Source: Sympetrum striolatum (Eukaryota; Arthropoda; Insecta; Odonata; Libellulidae). From it: a DNA stretch of 64,000 nucleotides. The notes under the pieces are model-generated. The model searched no databases and was not told the DNA's origin. It saw only the letters and a list, made by a program, of their open reading frames with translations. Where the stretch lies: NCBI GenBank assembly GCA_947579665.1, contig OX388350.1, positions 33,761,393 to 33,825,392 on the forward strand. Reading direction: 5' to 3'. The translations under genes and the position numbers were made by a program. Positions 13,426 to 27,490 of this stretch are shown in pieces; the stretch's first letter is position 1; each line of letters opens with the position of its first letter.

Positions 13426-14719
13426 TTTTTCCTCAATTTTTTTATTTCCCACAATTTAAAAAATTCTAAATGAAAAAAGCAACGAAAACGGATAATTTTA
13501 GCGAAAATTCAATTTTTTTACTTAATTTTGCCTTTATTAGCCACATTTTATAAAATTCGTAGCGGAAAGAGATGTGAAAACGAATCATTTTTGCGAAAAT
13601 TCAATTTTTTTCCTCAATTTTGCCTTTATTTCCCACATTTAATAGAATTCTAAGCGAAAAAAGCATCGAAAACGGATAATGTTAGAGATAATTCAATTTT
13701 ATTCCTAAATTATGCCTTTATTTCCCACATTTAATCAAATTTTTAGCGAAAAAAGCAACGAAAATGGACAATTTTAGCAAAAATTCAATTTTTTTCCTCA
13801 ATTTTGCCTTTATTTCCCACATTTAATCAAAATCTAAGCGAAAAAAGCAACGAAAACGGATAATTTTAGCGAAAATTAATTTTTTCCTCAATTTTGCATC
13901 TCTTTCTCACATTTATCCAAATTTTAAACGCAAAAAGCAACGAAAACGGATAATGTTTGCGAAAATTCAATTTTTTTCCTCAATTTTGCCATTATTTCCC
14001 ACATTTAATCACATTGTGAGCGAAAAAAGCAACGTTAAACGGATAATTTTAGCGATAATTCAATTTTTTTTCTCAATTTTGCCTTTATTTCCCACATTTA
14101 ATCAAAATCTAAGCGAGAAAAGCAACGAAAACGGATAATTTTAGTGAAAATTCAATTTTTTTCCTCAATTTTGCCTTTATTTCCCACATTTAATAAAATT
14201 CTAAGCGAATTAAGCTTCGAAAACGGATAATTTTAGAGAAAATTCAATTTTTTTCCTCAATTTTGCCTTTTTCCCACATTTAATCAAATTCTAAGCGAAA
14301 AAAGCAACGAAAATGGATAATTTTAGCAAAAATTCAATTTTTTTACTCTATTTTGCCTTTATTTCCCACATTTAAAAAATTGTAAATGAAATAAAGCATC
14401 GAAAACGGATAATGTTAGAGAAAATTCAATTTTATTCCTAAATTTTGCCTTTATTTCCCACATTTAATCAAATTCTAAGCGAAAAAAGCAACGAAAATGG
14501 ATAATTTTAGCGAAAATTAAATTTTTTCCTCAATTTTGCCTTTATTTCCCACATTTAATCAAAATCTTAGCGAAAAAAGCAACGAAAACGGATAATTTTA
14601 GCGAAAATTCAATTTTTTCCTCAATTTTGCATCTCTTTCTCACATTTATCCAAATGCTAAACGCAAAAAGCAATTAAAACGGATAATGTTTGCGAAAATT
14701 CAATTTTTTTCCTCAATTT
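12890..14719. repeat. 1,830-bp tandem duplication, copy 1
   Basis: This covers the end of block P2 and the start of Q1. Matching markers lie 1,830 bp apart: 13,015 and 14,845; 13,953 and 15,783; GGATAATGTTTGCG at 14,681 and 16,511. Length is about 20 monomers. The copies share the CACATTGTGAGCG and GAGATGTG variants, which are absent from Q0 and Q2, so the duplication occurred after those changes. The start is placed to within about one monomer. Confidence 0.85.
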
Positions 14720-17700
14720 TGCCTTTATTTCCCACATTTAATCAAATTCTAAGCGAAAAATGCAACGAAAATGGATAATTTTAGCAAAAATTCAATTTTT
14801 TTCCTCTATTTTGCCTTGATATCCCACATTTAAAAAAATTCTAAATGAAAAAAGCAACGAAAACGGATCATTGTAGCAAAAATTCAATTTTTTTTCCTAT
14901 TTTGCATTTATTTCCCACATTTAATAAAAACTCTAAGCGAAAAAAGCAACGAAAACGGATAATTTTAGCAAAAATTCAATTTTTTTCCTCAATTTTGCCT
15001 TTATTTTCCACATTTAATAAAATTCTAAGCGAAAAAAGCAACGAAAACGGATAATTTTAGCGAAAATTCAATTTTTTTCCTCTATTTTGCCTTTATTTCC
15101 CACATTTAAAAAAATTCTAAATGAGAAAAGCAACGAAAACGGATAATTTTAGCGAATATTCAATTTTGTCCTCAATTTTGCCTTTATTTCCCACATTTAA
15201 TCAAATTCTAAGCGAAAAAAGCAACGAAAACGGATAATTTTAGCGAAAATTCAATTTTTTCCTCAATTTTTTTATTTCCCACAATTTAAAAAATTCTAAA
15301 TGAAAAAAGCAACGAAAACGGATAATTTTAGCGAAAATTCAATTTTTTTACTTAATTTTGCCTTTATTAGCCACATTTTATAAAATTCGTAGCGGAAAGA
15401 GATGTGAAAACGAATCATTTTTGCGAAAATTCAATTTTTTTCCTCAATTTTGCCTTTATTTCCCACATTTAATAGAATTCTAAGCGAAAAAAGCATCGAA
15501 AACGGATAATGTTAGAGATAATTCAATTTTATTCCTAAATTATGCCTTTATTTCCCACATTTAATCAAATTTTTAGCGAAAAAAGCAACGAAAATGGACA
15601 ATTTTAGCAAAAATTCAATTTTTTTCCTCAATTTTGCCTTTATTTCCCACATTTAATCAAAATCTAAGCGAAAAAAGCAACGAAAACGGATAATTTTAGC
15701 GAAAATTAATTTTTTCCTCAATTTTGCATCTCTTTCTCACATTTATCCAAATTTTAAACGCAAAAAGCAACGAAAACGGATAATGTTTGCGAAAATTCAA
15801 TTTTTTTCCTCAATTTTGCCATTATTTCCCACATTTAATCACATTGTGAGCGAAAAAAGCAACGTTAAACGGATAATTTTAGCGATAATTCAATTTTTTT
15901 TCTCAATTTTGCCTTTATTTCCCACATTTAATCAAAATCTAAGCGAGAAAAGCAACGAAAACGGATAATTTTAGTGAAAATTCAATTTTTTTCCTCAATT
16001 TTGCCTTTATTTCCCACATTTAATAAAATTCTAAGCGAATTAAGCTTCGAAAACGGATAATTTTAGAGAAAATTCAATTTTTTTCCTCAATTTTGCCTTT
16101 TTCCCACATTTAATCAAATTCTAAGCGAAAAAAGCAACGAAAATGGATAATTTTAGCAAAAATTCAATTTTTTTACTCTATTTTGCCTTTATTTCCCACA
16201 TTTAAAAAATTGTAAATGAAATAAAGCATCGAAAACGGATAATGTTAGAGAAAATTCAATTTTATTCCTAAATTTTGCCTTTATTTCCCACATTTAATCA
16301 AATTCTAAGCGAAAAAAGCAACGAAAATGGATAATTTTAGCGAAAATTAAATTTTTTCCTCAATTTTGCCTTTATTTCCCACATTTAATCAAAATCTTAG
16401 CGAAAAAAGCAACGAAAACGGATAATTTTAGCGAAAATTCAATTTTTTCCTCAATTTTGCATCTCTTTCTCACATTTATCCAAATGCTAAACGCAAAAAG
16501 CAATTAAAACGGATAATGTTTGCGAAAATTCAATTTTTTTCCTCAATTTTGCCATTATTTCCCACATTTAATCACATTATGAGCGAAAAAAGCAACGTTA
16601 AACGGATAATTTTAGCGATAATTCAATTTTTTTTTGTCAATTTTGCCTTTATTTCCCACATTTATTCAAAATCTAAGCGAGAAAAGTAACGAAAACGGAT
16701 AATTTTAGAGAAAATTCAATTTTTTTCCTCAATTTTGCCTTTATTTCCCACATTTAATAAAATTCTAAATGAAATAAAGCATCGAAAACGGATAATGTTA
16801 GAGAAAATTCAATTTTATTCCTAAATTTTGCCTTTATTTCCCACATTTAATCAAATTCTAAGCGAAATAAGCAACGAAAACGGATAATTTTATCGAAAAT
16901 TCAATTTTTTTCCTCAATTTTGCCTTTATTTCCCACATTTAATCAAATTCTAAGCGAAATAAGCAACGAAAACGGATAATTTTAGCGAAAATTCAATTTT
17001 TTTCCTCAATTTTGCCTTTATTTCCCACATTTAATCAAAATCTAAGCGAAAAAAGCAACGAAAACGGATAATTTTAGCGAAAATTAATTTTTTCCTCAAT
17101 TTTGCATCTCTTTCTCACATTTATCCAAATTTAAAACGCAAAAAGCAACGAAAACGGATAATGTTTGCGAAAATTAAATTTTTTTCCTCAATTTTGCCAT
17201 TATTTCCCACATTTAATCACATTATGAGCGAAAAAAGCAACGTTAAACGGATAATTTTAGCGATAATTCAATTTTTTTTTCTCAATTTTGCCTTTATTTC
17301 CCACATTTAATCAAAATCTAAGCGAGAAAAGCAACGAAAACGGATAATTTTAGTGAAAATTCAATTTTTTTCCTCAATTTTGCCTTTATTTCCCATATTT
17401 AATAAAATTCTAAGCGAAAAAAACTTCGAAAACGGATAATTTTAGAGAAAATTCAATTTTTTTCCTCAATTTTGCCTTTTTTCCCACATTTAATCAAATT
17501 CTAAGCGAAAAAAGCTTCGAAAACGGATAATTTTAGAAAAAATTCAATTTTTTTCCTCAATTTTGCCTTTTTCCCACATTTAATCAAATTCTAAGCGAAA
17601 AAAGCAACGAAAATGGATAATTTTAGCAAAAATTCAATTTTTTTACTCTATTTTGCCTTTATTTCCCACATTTAAAAAATTCTAAATGAAATAAAGCATC

Positions 17701-18939
17701 GAAAACGGATAATGTTAGAGAAAATTCAATTTTATTCCTAAATTTTGCCTTTATTTCCCACATTTAATCAAATTCTAAGCGAAATAAGCAACGAAAACGG
17801 ATAATTTTATCGAAAATTCAATTTTTTTCCTCAATTTTGCCTTTATTTCCCACATTTAATCAAATTCTAAGAGAAATAAGAAACGAAAACGGATAATTTT
17901 AGCGAAAATTCAATTTTTTTCCTCAATTTTGCCTTTATTTCCCACATTTAATCAAAATCTAAGCGAAAAAAGCAACGAAAACGGATAATTTTAGCGAAAA
18001 TTCAATTTTTTCCTCAATTTTGCATCTCTTTCTCACATTTATCCAAATTCTTAACGCAAAAAGCAACTAAAACGGATAATGTTTGCGAAAATTCAATTTT
18101 TTTCCTCAATTTTGTCATTATTTACCACATTTAATCACATTATGAGCGAAAAAAGCAACGTTAAACGGATAATTTTAGCGATAATTCAATTTTTTTTGTC
18201 AATTTTGCCTTTATTTCCCACATTTAATCAAAATCTAAGCGAGAAAATTAACGAAAACGGATAATTTTAGAGAAAATTCAATTTTTTTCCTCAATTTTGC
18301 CTTTATTTCCCACATTTAATAAAATTCTAAGCGAAAAAAGTTTCAGAAACGGATAATTTTAGAGAAAATTCAATTTTTTTCCACAATTTTGCCATTATTT
18401 CCCACATTTAATCACATTATGAGCGAAAAAATCAACGTTAAACGGATAATTTTAGCAAAAATTCAATTTTTTTCCTCAATTTTGCCTTTATTTCCCACAT
18501 TTCATCAAATTCTAAGCGAAAAAAGCAACAGAAACGGATAATTTTAGCAAAAATTCAATTTTTTTCCTCAATTTTGCCTTTATTTCCCACATTTAATCAA
18601 ATTCTAAGCGATAAAAGCAACGAAAACGGATAATTGTAGCAGGAATTCAATTTTTTTCCTCAATTTTGCCTTTATTTCCCACATTTAATCAAATTCTAAG
18701 CGAAATAAGCAACGAAAACGGATAATTTTAGCGAAAATTCAATTTTTTTCCTCAATTTTGCCTTTCTTTCCCACATTTAATAAAATTCTAAGCAAACAAA
18801 GCAACGAAAACGGATAATTTTAGCAAAAATTCAATTTTTTTTCCTCAATTTTGCATTTATTTCCCACATTTAATCAAATTCTAAGCGAAAAAAGCAACGA
18901 AAACGGAAAATTTTAGCGAAAATTCAATTTTTTTGCTCA
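13426..18939. repeat. Higher-order block Q, second copy (Q1)
   Basis: Q-type monomers follow P2. The block is enlarged by the 1,830-bp duplication, whose second copy carries some P sequence. Around 16,760-16,860 the order differs from Q2: a monomer with AATGAAATAAAGC replaces the GTTTCAGAAACGG series seen near 24,860, so a few monomers are missing or shuffled. It continues through GAAATAAGC monomers and a GCATCTCTTTCTCAC cassette near 18,020 and ends where P3-type monomers begin. Confidence 0.75.
14720..16549. repeat. 1,830-bp tandem duplication, copy 2
   Basis: The second copy begins where the monomer after AATTAAAACGG switches from the expected GCCATT type (as at 16,551) to GCCTTT and jumps back into P-type sequence. 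One difference from copy 1 is AAAACTCTAAGCG near 14,928 in place of AAAATTCTAAGCG. Near-identity indicates recent origin. Confidence 0.85.
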
Positions 18940-21900
18940 ATTTTGCCTTTATTTCCCACATTTAAAAAAATTCTAAATGAAAAAAGCAACGAAAACGGAT
19001 AATTTTAGCGAAAATTCAATTTTTTCCTCAATTTTGCATTTCTTTCTCACATTTATCCAAATTCTAAACGCAAAAAGAAACGAAAACGGATAATTTTTGC
19101 GAAAATTCATTTTTTTTTCTCAATTTTGCCTTTATTTCCCACATTTAATAAAATTCTAAGCGAAAAAAGCTTCGAAAACGGATAATTTTAGATAAAATTC
19201 AATTTTTTTCCTCACTTTTGGCATTATTTCCCAAATTTAATTACATTATGTGCGAAAAAATCAACGTTAAACGGATAATTTTATTGATAATTCAATTTTT
19301 TTGTCAATTTTGCCTTTATTTCCCACATTTAATCAAATTCTAAGCGAAAAAAGCAACGAAAACGGATAATTTTAGTGAAAATTCAATTTTTTTCCTCAAT
19401 TTTCCTTTATTTCCCACATTTAATCAAATTCTAAGCGAAAAAAGCAACGAAAACGGAAAATTTTAGCGAAAATTCAATTTTTTTCCTCAATATTGCCTTT
19501 ATTTCCCACATTTATGAAAATTCTAAGCAAAAAAAGCAACGAAAACGGATAATTTTAAAGAAAATTCAATTTCTTTCCTCAATTATGACTTTATTCCCCA
19601 CATTTAAATAAATTCTAAGCGAAAAAAACAACGAAAACGGATAATTGTAGCAAAAATTCAATTTTTTTCCTCAATTTTGCCTTTATTTCCCACATTTAAT
19701 CAAATTCTAAGCGAAAAAAGCAACGAAAACGGATAATTTTAGCGAAAATTCAATTTTTTTCCTCAATTTTGCCTTTATTTCCCACATTTAATAAAATTCT
19801 AAGCGAAAAAAGGAACGAAAACGGATAATTTTAGCGAAAATTCAATTTTTTTCCATAATTTTGCCTTTATTTCCCACATTTAATCAAATTCTAAGCCGAA
19901 AAAGAAACGAAAATGGATAATTTTAGCAAAAATTCAATTTTTTTCCTCAATTTTGCCTTTATTTCCCACATTTAAAAAAATTCTAAATGAAAAAAGCAAC
20001 GAAAACGGATAATTTTAGCGAAAATTCAATTTTTTCCTCAATTTTGCATTTCTTTCTCACATTTATCCAAATTCTAAACGCAAAAAGAAACCAAAACGGA
20101 TAATTTTTGCGAAAATTCATTTTTTTTTCTCAATTTTGCCTTTATTTCCCACATTTAATAAAATTCTAAGCGAAAAAAGCTTCGAAAATGGATAATTTTA
20201 GCGAAAATTCAATTTTTTTCCTCAATTTTGCCTTTATTTCCCACATTTAATCAAATTCTAAGCGAAATTAGCAACGAAAACGGATAATTTTAGCGAAAAT
20301 TCAATTTTTTTCCTCAATTTTGCCTTTTTTTCCCACATTTAATCAAATTCTAAGCGAAAAAACCAACGAAAACGGATAATTTTAGTGAAAATTCAATTTT
20401 TTTCCTCAATTTTGCCTTTATTTCCCACATTTAATCAAAATCTAAGCGAAAAAAGCAACGAAAACGGAAAATTTTAGCGAAAATTCAATTTTTTTCCTCA
20501 ATATTGCCTTTATTTCCCACATTTATGAAAATTCTAAGCGAAAAAAGCAACGAAAACGGATCATTTTAAAGAAAATTTAATTTCTTTCCTCAATTATGAC
20601 TTTATTTCCCACATATAAATAAATTCTAAGCGAAAAAAAACAACGAAAACGGATAATTGTAGCAAAAATTCAATTTTTTTCCTCAATTTTGCCTTTATTT
20701 CCCACATTTAATCAAATTCTAAGCGAAAAAAGCAAAGAAAACGGATAATTTTAGCGAAAATTCAATTTTTTTCCTCAATTTTGCCTTTATTTCCCACATT
20801 TAATCAAATTCTAAGCGAAAATAGCAGCGAAAACGGATAATTTTAGCGAAAATTCAATTTTTTTCCATAATTTTGCCTTTATTTCCCACATTTAATCAAA
20901 TTCTAAGCGAAAAAAGCAACGAAAATGGATAATTTTATCAAAAATTCAATTTTTTTCCTCTATTTTGCCTTTATTTCCCACATTTCAAAAAATTCTAAAT
21001 GAAAAAAGCAACGAAAATAGATAATTTTAGCGAAAATTTAATTTTTTTCCTCTATTTTGCCTTTATTTCCCACATTTAAAAAAATTCTAAATGAAAAAAG
21101 CAACGAAAACGGATAATTTTTGCGAAAATTCAATTTTTTTCCTCAATTTTGCCATTATTTCCCACATTCAATCACATTATGAGCGAAAAAGCAACGTTTA
21201 ATGGATAATTTTAGCGATAATTCAATTTTTTTTGTTAATTTTGCCTTTATTTCGCACATTTAATCAAAATCTAAGCGAGAAAAGCAACGAAAACGGATAA
21301 TTTTAGAGAAAATTCAATTTTTTTCCTCAATTTTTCCTTTATTTCCCACATTTAATCAAATTCTAAGCAAAATAAGCAACGAAAACGGATAATTTTAGTG
21401 AAAATTCAATTTTTTCCTCAATTTTGCCTTTTTTCCCACATTTAATCAAATTCTAAGCGAAAAAAGCAACGAAAATGGATAATTTTATCAAAAATTCAAT
21501 TTTTTTCCTCTATTTTGCCTTTATTTCCCAATTTAAAAAAAATTCTAAATGAAAAAAGCAACGAAAACGGATCATTTAAGCAAAAATTCAATTTTTTTTC
21601 CTCAATTTTGCATTTATTTCCCACATTTAATGAAATTCTAAGAGAAAAAAGCAACGAAAACGGATAATTTTAGCAAAAATTCGATTTTTTTCCTCAATTT
21701 TGCCTTTATTTCCCACATTTAATAAAATTCTAAGCGAAAAAAGCAACGAAAATGGATAATTTTAGCGAAAATTCAATTTTTTTCCATAATTTTGCCTTTA
21801 TTTCCCACATTTAATCAAATTCTAAGCGAAAAAAGAAACGAAAATGGATAATTTTATCAAAAATTCAATTTTTTTCCTCTATTTTGCCTTCATTTCCCAC

Positions 21901-23345
21901 ATTTAAAAAAATTCTAAATGAAAAAAGCAACGAAAACGGATAATTTTAGCGAAAATTCAATTTTTTTCCTCTATTTTGCCTTTATTTCCCTTATTTAAAA
22001 AAATTCCTAATGAAAAAAGCAACGAAAACGGATAATTTTTGCGAAAATTCAATTTTTTTCCTCAATTTTGCCATTATTTCCCACATTAAATCACATTATG
22101 AGCGATAAAGCAACGTTTAATGGATAATTTTGGCGATAATTCAATTTTTTTTTGTTAATTTTGCCTTTATTTCGCACATTTAATCAAAATCTAAGCGAGA
22201 AAAGCAACGAAAACGGATAATTTTAGCGATAATTTAATTTTTTTCCTCAATTATGCCTTTATTTCCCACATTTAATCAAATTCTAAGCAAAATAAGCAAC
22301 GAAAACGGATAATTTTAGTGAAAATTCAATTTTTTTCCTCAATTTTGCCTTTATTTCCCACATTTAAAAAAAATTCTAAATGAGAAAAGCAACGAAAACG
22401 GATCATTTTAGCAAAAATTCAATTTTTTTTCCTCAATTTTGCATTTATTTCCCACATTTAATCAAATTCTTAGCGAAAAAAGCAACGAAAAAGGATAATT
22501 TTAGCAAAAATTCAATTTTTTTGCTCAATTTTGCCTTTATTTCCTACATTTAATAAAATTCTAAGCGAAAAAAGCAACGAAAACCTATAGTTTTAGCGAA
22601 AATTCAATTTTTTTCCATAATTTTGCCTTTATTTCCCACATTTTATCAAATTCTAAGCGAAAAAAGCAACGAAAATGGATAATTTTATCTAAAATTCAAT
22701 TTTTTTCCTCTATTTTGCCTTTATTTCCCACATTTAATAAAAATTCTAAGCGAAAAAAGCAACGAAAACGGATAATTTTAGCGAAAATTCAATTTTTTTC
22801 CATAATTTTGCCTTTATTTCCCACATTTAATCAAATTCTAAGCGAAAAATGCAACGAAAATGGATAATTTTAGCAAAAATTCAATTTTTTTCCTCTATTT
22901 TGCCTTGATATCCCACATTTAAAAAAATTCTAAATGAAAAAAGCAACGAAAACGGATCATTTTAGCAAAAATTCAATTTTTTTTCCTATTTTGCATTTAT
23001 TTCCCACATTTAATAAAAATTCTAAGCGAAAAAAGCAACGAAAACGGATAATTTTAGCAAAAATTCAATTTTTTTCCTCAATTTTGCCTTTATTTTCCAC
23101 ATTTAATAAAATTCTAAGCGAAAAAAGCAACGAAAACGGATAATTTTATCGAAAATTCAATTTTTTTCCTCTATTTTGCCTTTATTTCCCACATTTAAAA
23201 AAATTCTAAATGAGAAAAGCAACGAAAACGGATAATTTTAGCGAATATTCAATTTTGTCCTCAATTTTGCCTTTATTTCCCACATTTAATCAAATTCTAA
23301 GCGAAAAAAGCAACGAAAACGGATAATTTTAGCGAAAATTCAATT
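18940..23345. repeat. Higher-order block P, copy 3 (P3)
   Basis: This parallels P2 at an offset of about 9,920 bp: the marker TTGCATTTCTTTCTCAC near 9,109 recurs near 19,035, and the marker at 13,015 recurs at 22,934. It differs from P1 and P2 in several places, including CCCAAATTTAATTAC near 19,232 and CATATAAATAAATTC near 20,611. It also has a replaced stretch around 21,330-21,560. It shares the GATCATTTTAGC state with P0, not the GATCATTGTAGC state of P1 and P2. Confidence 0.83.
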
Positions 23346-25560
23346 TTTTCCTCAATTTTTTTATTTCCCACAATTTAAAAAATTCTAAATGAAAAAAGCA
23401 ACGAAAACGGATAATTTTAGCGAAAATTCAATTTTTTTACTTAATTTTGCCTTTATTAGCCACATTTTATAAAATTCGTAGCGGAAAGAGATGAGAAAAC
23501 GAATCATTTTTGCGAAAATTCAATTTTTTTCCTCAATTTTGCCTTTATTTCCCACATTTAATAAAATTCTAAGCGAAAAAAGCATCGAAAACGGATAATG
23601 TTAGAGATAATTCAATTTTATTCCTAAATTATGCCTTTATTTCCCACATTTAATCAAATTTTTAGCGAAAAAAGCAACGAAAATGGACAATTTTAGCGAA
23701 AATTCAATTTTTTTCCTCAATTTTGCCTTTATTTCCCACATTTAATCAAAATCTAAGCGAAAAAAGCAACGAAAACGGATAATTTTAGCGAAAATTAATT
23801 TTTTCCTCAATTTTGCATCTCTTTCTCACATTTATCCAAATTTTAAACGCAAAAAGCAACGAAAACGGATAATGTTTGCGAAAATTCAATTTTTTTCCTC
23901 AATTTTGCCATTATTTCCCACATTTAATCACATTATGAGCGAAAAAAGCAACGTTAAACGGATAATTTTAGCGATAATTCAATTTTTTTTCTCAATTTTG
24001 CCTTTATTTCCCACATTTAATCAAAATCTAAGCGAGAAAAGCAACGAAAACGGATAATTTTAGTGAAAATTCAATTTTTTTCCTCAATTTTGCCTTTATT
24101 TCCCACATTTAATAAAATTCTAAGCGAATTAAGCTTCGAAAACGGATAATTTTAGAGAAAATTCAATTTTTTTCCTCAATTTTGCCTTTTTCCCACATTT
24201 AATCAAATTCTAAGCGAAAAAAGCAACGAAAATGGATAATTTTAGCAAAAATTCAATTTTTTTACTCTATTTTGCCTTTATTTCCCACATTTAAAAAATT
24301 GTAAATGAAATAAAGCATCGAAAACGGATAATGTTAGAGAAAATTCAATTTTATTCCTAAATTTTGCCTTTATTTCCCACATTTAATCAAATTCTAAGCG
24401 AAAAAAGCAACGAAAATGGATAATTTTAGCGAAAATTAAATTTTTTCCTCAATTTTGCCTTTATTTCCCACATTTAATCAAAATCTTAGCGAAAAAAGCA
24501 ACGAAAACGGATAATTTTAGCGAAAATTCAATTTTTTCCTCAATTTTGCATCTCTTTCTCACATTTATCCAAATGCTAAACGCAAAAAGCAATTAAAACG
24601 GATAATGTTTGCGAAAATTCAATTTTTTTCCTCAATTTTGCCATTATTTCCCACATTTAATCACATTATGAGCGAAAAAAGCAACGTTAAACGGATAATT
24701 TTAGCGATAATTCAATTTTTTTTTGTCAATTTTGCCTTTATTTCCCACATTTATTCAAAATCTAAGCGAGAAAAGTAACGAAAACGGATAATTTTAGAGA
24801 AAATTCAATTTTTTTCCTCAATTTTGCCTTTATTTCCCACCTTTAATAAAATTCTAAGCGAAAAAAGTTTCAGAAACGGATAATTTTAGAGAAAATTCAA
24901 TTTTTTTCCTCAATTTTGCCATTATATCCCACATTTAATCACATTATGAGCGAAAAAATCAACGTTAAACGGATAATTTTAGCGAAAATTCAATTTTTTT
25001 CCTCAATTTTGCCTTTATTTCCCACATTTAATCAAATTCTAAGCGATAAAAGCATCGAAAACGGATAATTGTAGCAGGAATTCAATTTTTTTCCTCAATT
25101 TTGCCTTTATTTCCCACATTTAATCAAATTCTAAGCGAAAAAGGCAACGAAAACGGATAATTTTATCGAAAATTCAATTTTTTTCCTCAATTTTGCCTTT
25201 ATTTCCCACATTTAATCAAATTCTAAGCGAAATAAGCAACGAAAACGGATAATTTTAGCGAAAATTCAATTTTTTTCCTCAATTTTGCCTTTATTTCCCA
25301 CATTTAATCAAAATCTAAGCGAAAAAAGCAACGAAAACGGATAATTTTAGCGAAAATTAATTTTTTCCTATTTTGCATCTCTTTCTCACATTTATCCAAA
25401 TTTTAAACGCAAAAAGCAACGAAAACGGATAATGTTTGCGAAAATTAAATTTTTTTCCTCAATTTTGCCATAATTTCCCACATTTAATCACATTATGAGC
25501 GAAAAAAGCAACGTTAAACGGATAATTTTAGCGATAATTCAATTTTTTTTTCTCAATTTT

Positions 25561-27490
25561 GCCTTTATTTCCCACATTTAATCAAAATCTAAGCGAGAAA
25601 AGCAACGAAAACGGATAATTTTAGTGAAAATTCAATTTTTTTCCTCAATTTTGCCTTTATTTCCCATATTTAATAAAATTCTAAGCGAAAAAAACTTCGA
25701 AAACGGATAATTTTAGAGAAAATTCAATTTTTTTCCTCAATTTTGCCTTTTTTCCCACATTTAATCAAATTCTAAGCGAAAAAAGCTTCGAAAACGGATA
25801 ATTTTAGAAAAAATTCAATTTTTTTCCTCAATTTTGCCTTTTTCCCACATTTAATCAAATTCTAAGCGAAAAAAGCAACGAAAATGGATAATTTTAGCAA
25901 AAATTCAATTTTTTTACTCTATTTTGCCTTTATTTCCCACATTTAAAAAATTCTAAATGAAATAAAGCATCGAAAACGGATAATGTTAGAGAAAATTCAA
26001 TTTTATTCCTAAATTTTGCCTTTATTTCCCACATTTAATCAAATTCTAAGCGAAATAAGCAACGAAAACGGATAATTTTATCGAAAATTCAATTTTTTTC
26101 CTCAATTTTGCCTTTATTTCCCACATTTAATCAAATTCTAAGAGAAATAAGAAACGAAAACGGATAATTTTAGCGAAAATTCAATTTTTTTCCTCAATTT
26201 TGCCTTTATTTCCCACATTTAATCAAAATCTAAGCGAAAAAAGCAACGAAAACGGATAATTTTAGCGAAAATTCAATTTTTTCCTCAATTTTGCATCTCT
26301 TTCTCACATTTATCCAAATTCTTAACGCAAAAAGCAACTAAAACGGATAATGTTTGCGAAAATTCAATTTTTTTCCTCAATTTTGTCATTATTTACCACA
26401 TTTAATCACATTATGAGCGAAAAAAGCAACGTTAAACGGATAATTTTAGCGATAATTCAATTTTTTTTGTCAATTTTGCCTTTATTTCCCACATTTAATC
26501 AAAATCTAAGCGAGAAAATTAACGAAAACGGATAATTTTAGAGAAAATTCAATTTTTTTCCTCAATTTTGCCTTTATTTCCCACATTTAATAAAATTCTA
26601 AGCGAAAAAAGTTTCAGAAACGGATAATTTTAGAGAAAATTCAATTTTTTTCCACAATTTTGCCATTATTTCCCACATTTAATCACATTATGAGCGAAAA
26701 AATCAACGTTAAACGGATAATTTTAGCAAAAATTCAATTTTTTTCCTCAATTTTGCCTTTATTTCCCACATTTCATCAAATTCTAAGCGAAAAAAGCAAC
26801 AGAAACGGATAATTTTAGCAAAAATTCAATTTTTTTCCTCAATTTTGCCTTTATTTCCCACATTTAATCAAATTCTAAGCGATAAAAGCAACGAAAACGG
26901 ATAATTGTAGCAGGAATTCAATTTTTTTCCTCAATTTTGCCTTTATTTCCCACATTTAATCAAATTCTAAGCGAATTAAGCAACGAAAACGGATAATTTT
27001 AGCGAAAATTCAATTTTTTTCCTCAATTTTGCCTTTCTTTCCCACATTTAATAAAATTCTAAGCAAACAAAGCAACGAAAACGGATAATTTTAGCAAAAA
27101 TTCAATTTTTTTTCCTCAATTTTGCATTTATTTCCCACATTTAATCAAATTCTAAGCGAAAAAAGCAACGAAAACGGAAAATTTTAGCAAAAATTCAATT
27201 TTTTTCCTCAATTTTGCCATTATTTTCCACATTTAATAAAATTCTAAGCGAAAAAAGCAACGAAAACGGATAATTTTAGCGAAAATTCAATTTTTTTCCA
27301 TAATTTTGCCATTATTTCCCACATTTAATCAAATTCTAAGCGAAAAAAGCAACGAAAATGGATAATTTTAGCAAAAATTCAATTTTTTTCCTCAATTTTG
27401 CCTTTATTTCCAACATTTAAAAAAATTCTAAATGAAAAAAGCAACGAAAACGGATAATTTTAGCGAAAATTCAATTTTTTCCTCAATTTT
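25561..27490. repeat. 1,930-bp tandem duplication, copy 1
   Basis: Length is about 21 monomers. Markers at 26,350 and 28,280 are 1,930 bp apart, with identical monomer order between them. The same order without duplication is found around 17,290-18,900 in Q1, so duplication here is later than the P-Q duplication. Confidence 0.87.
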
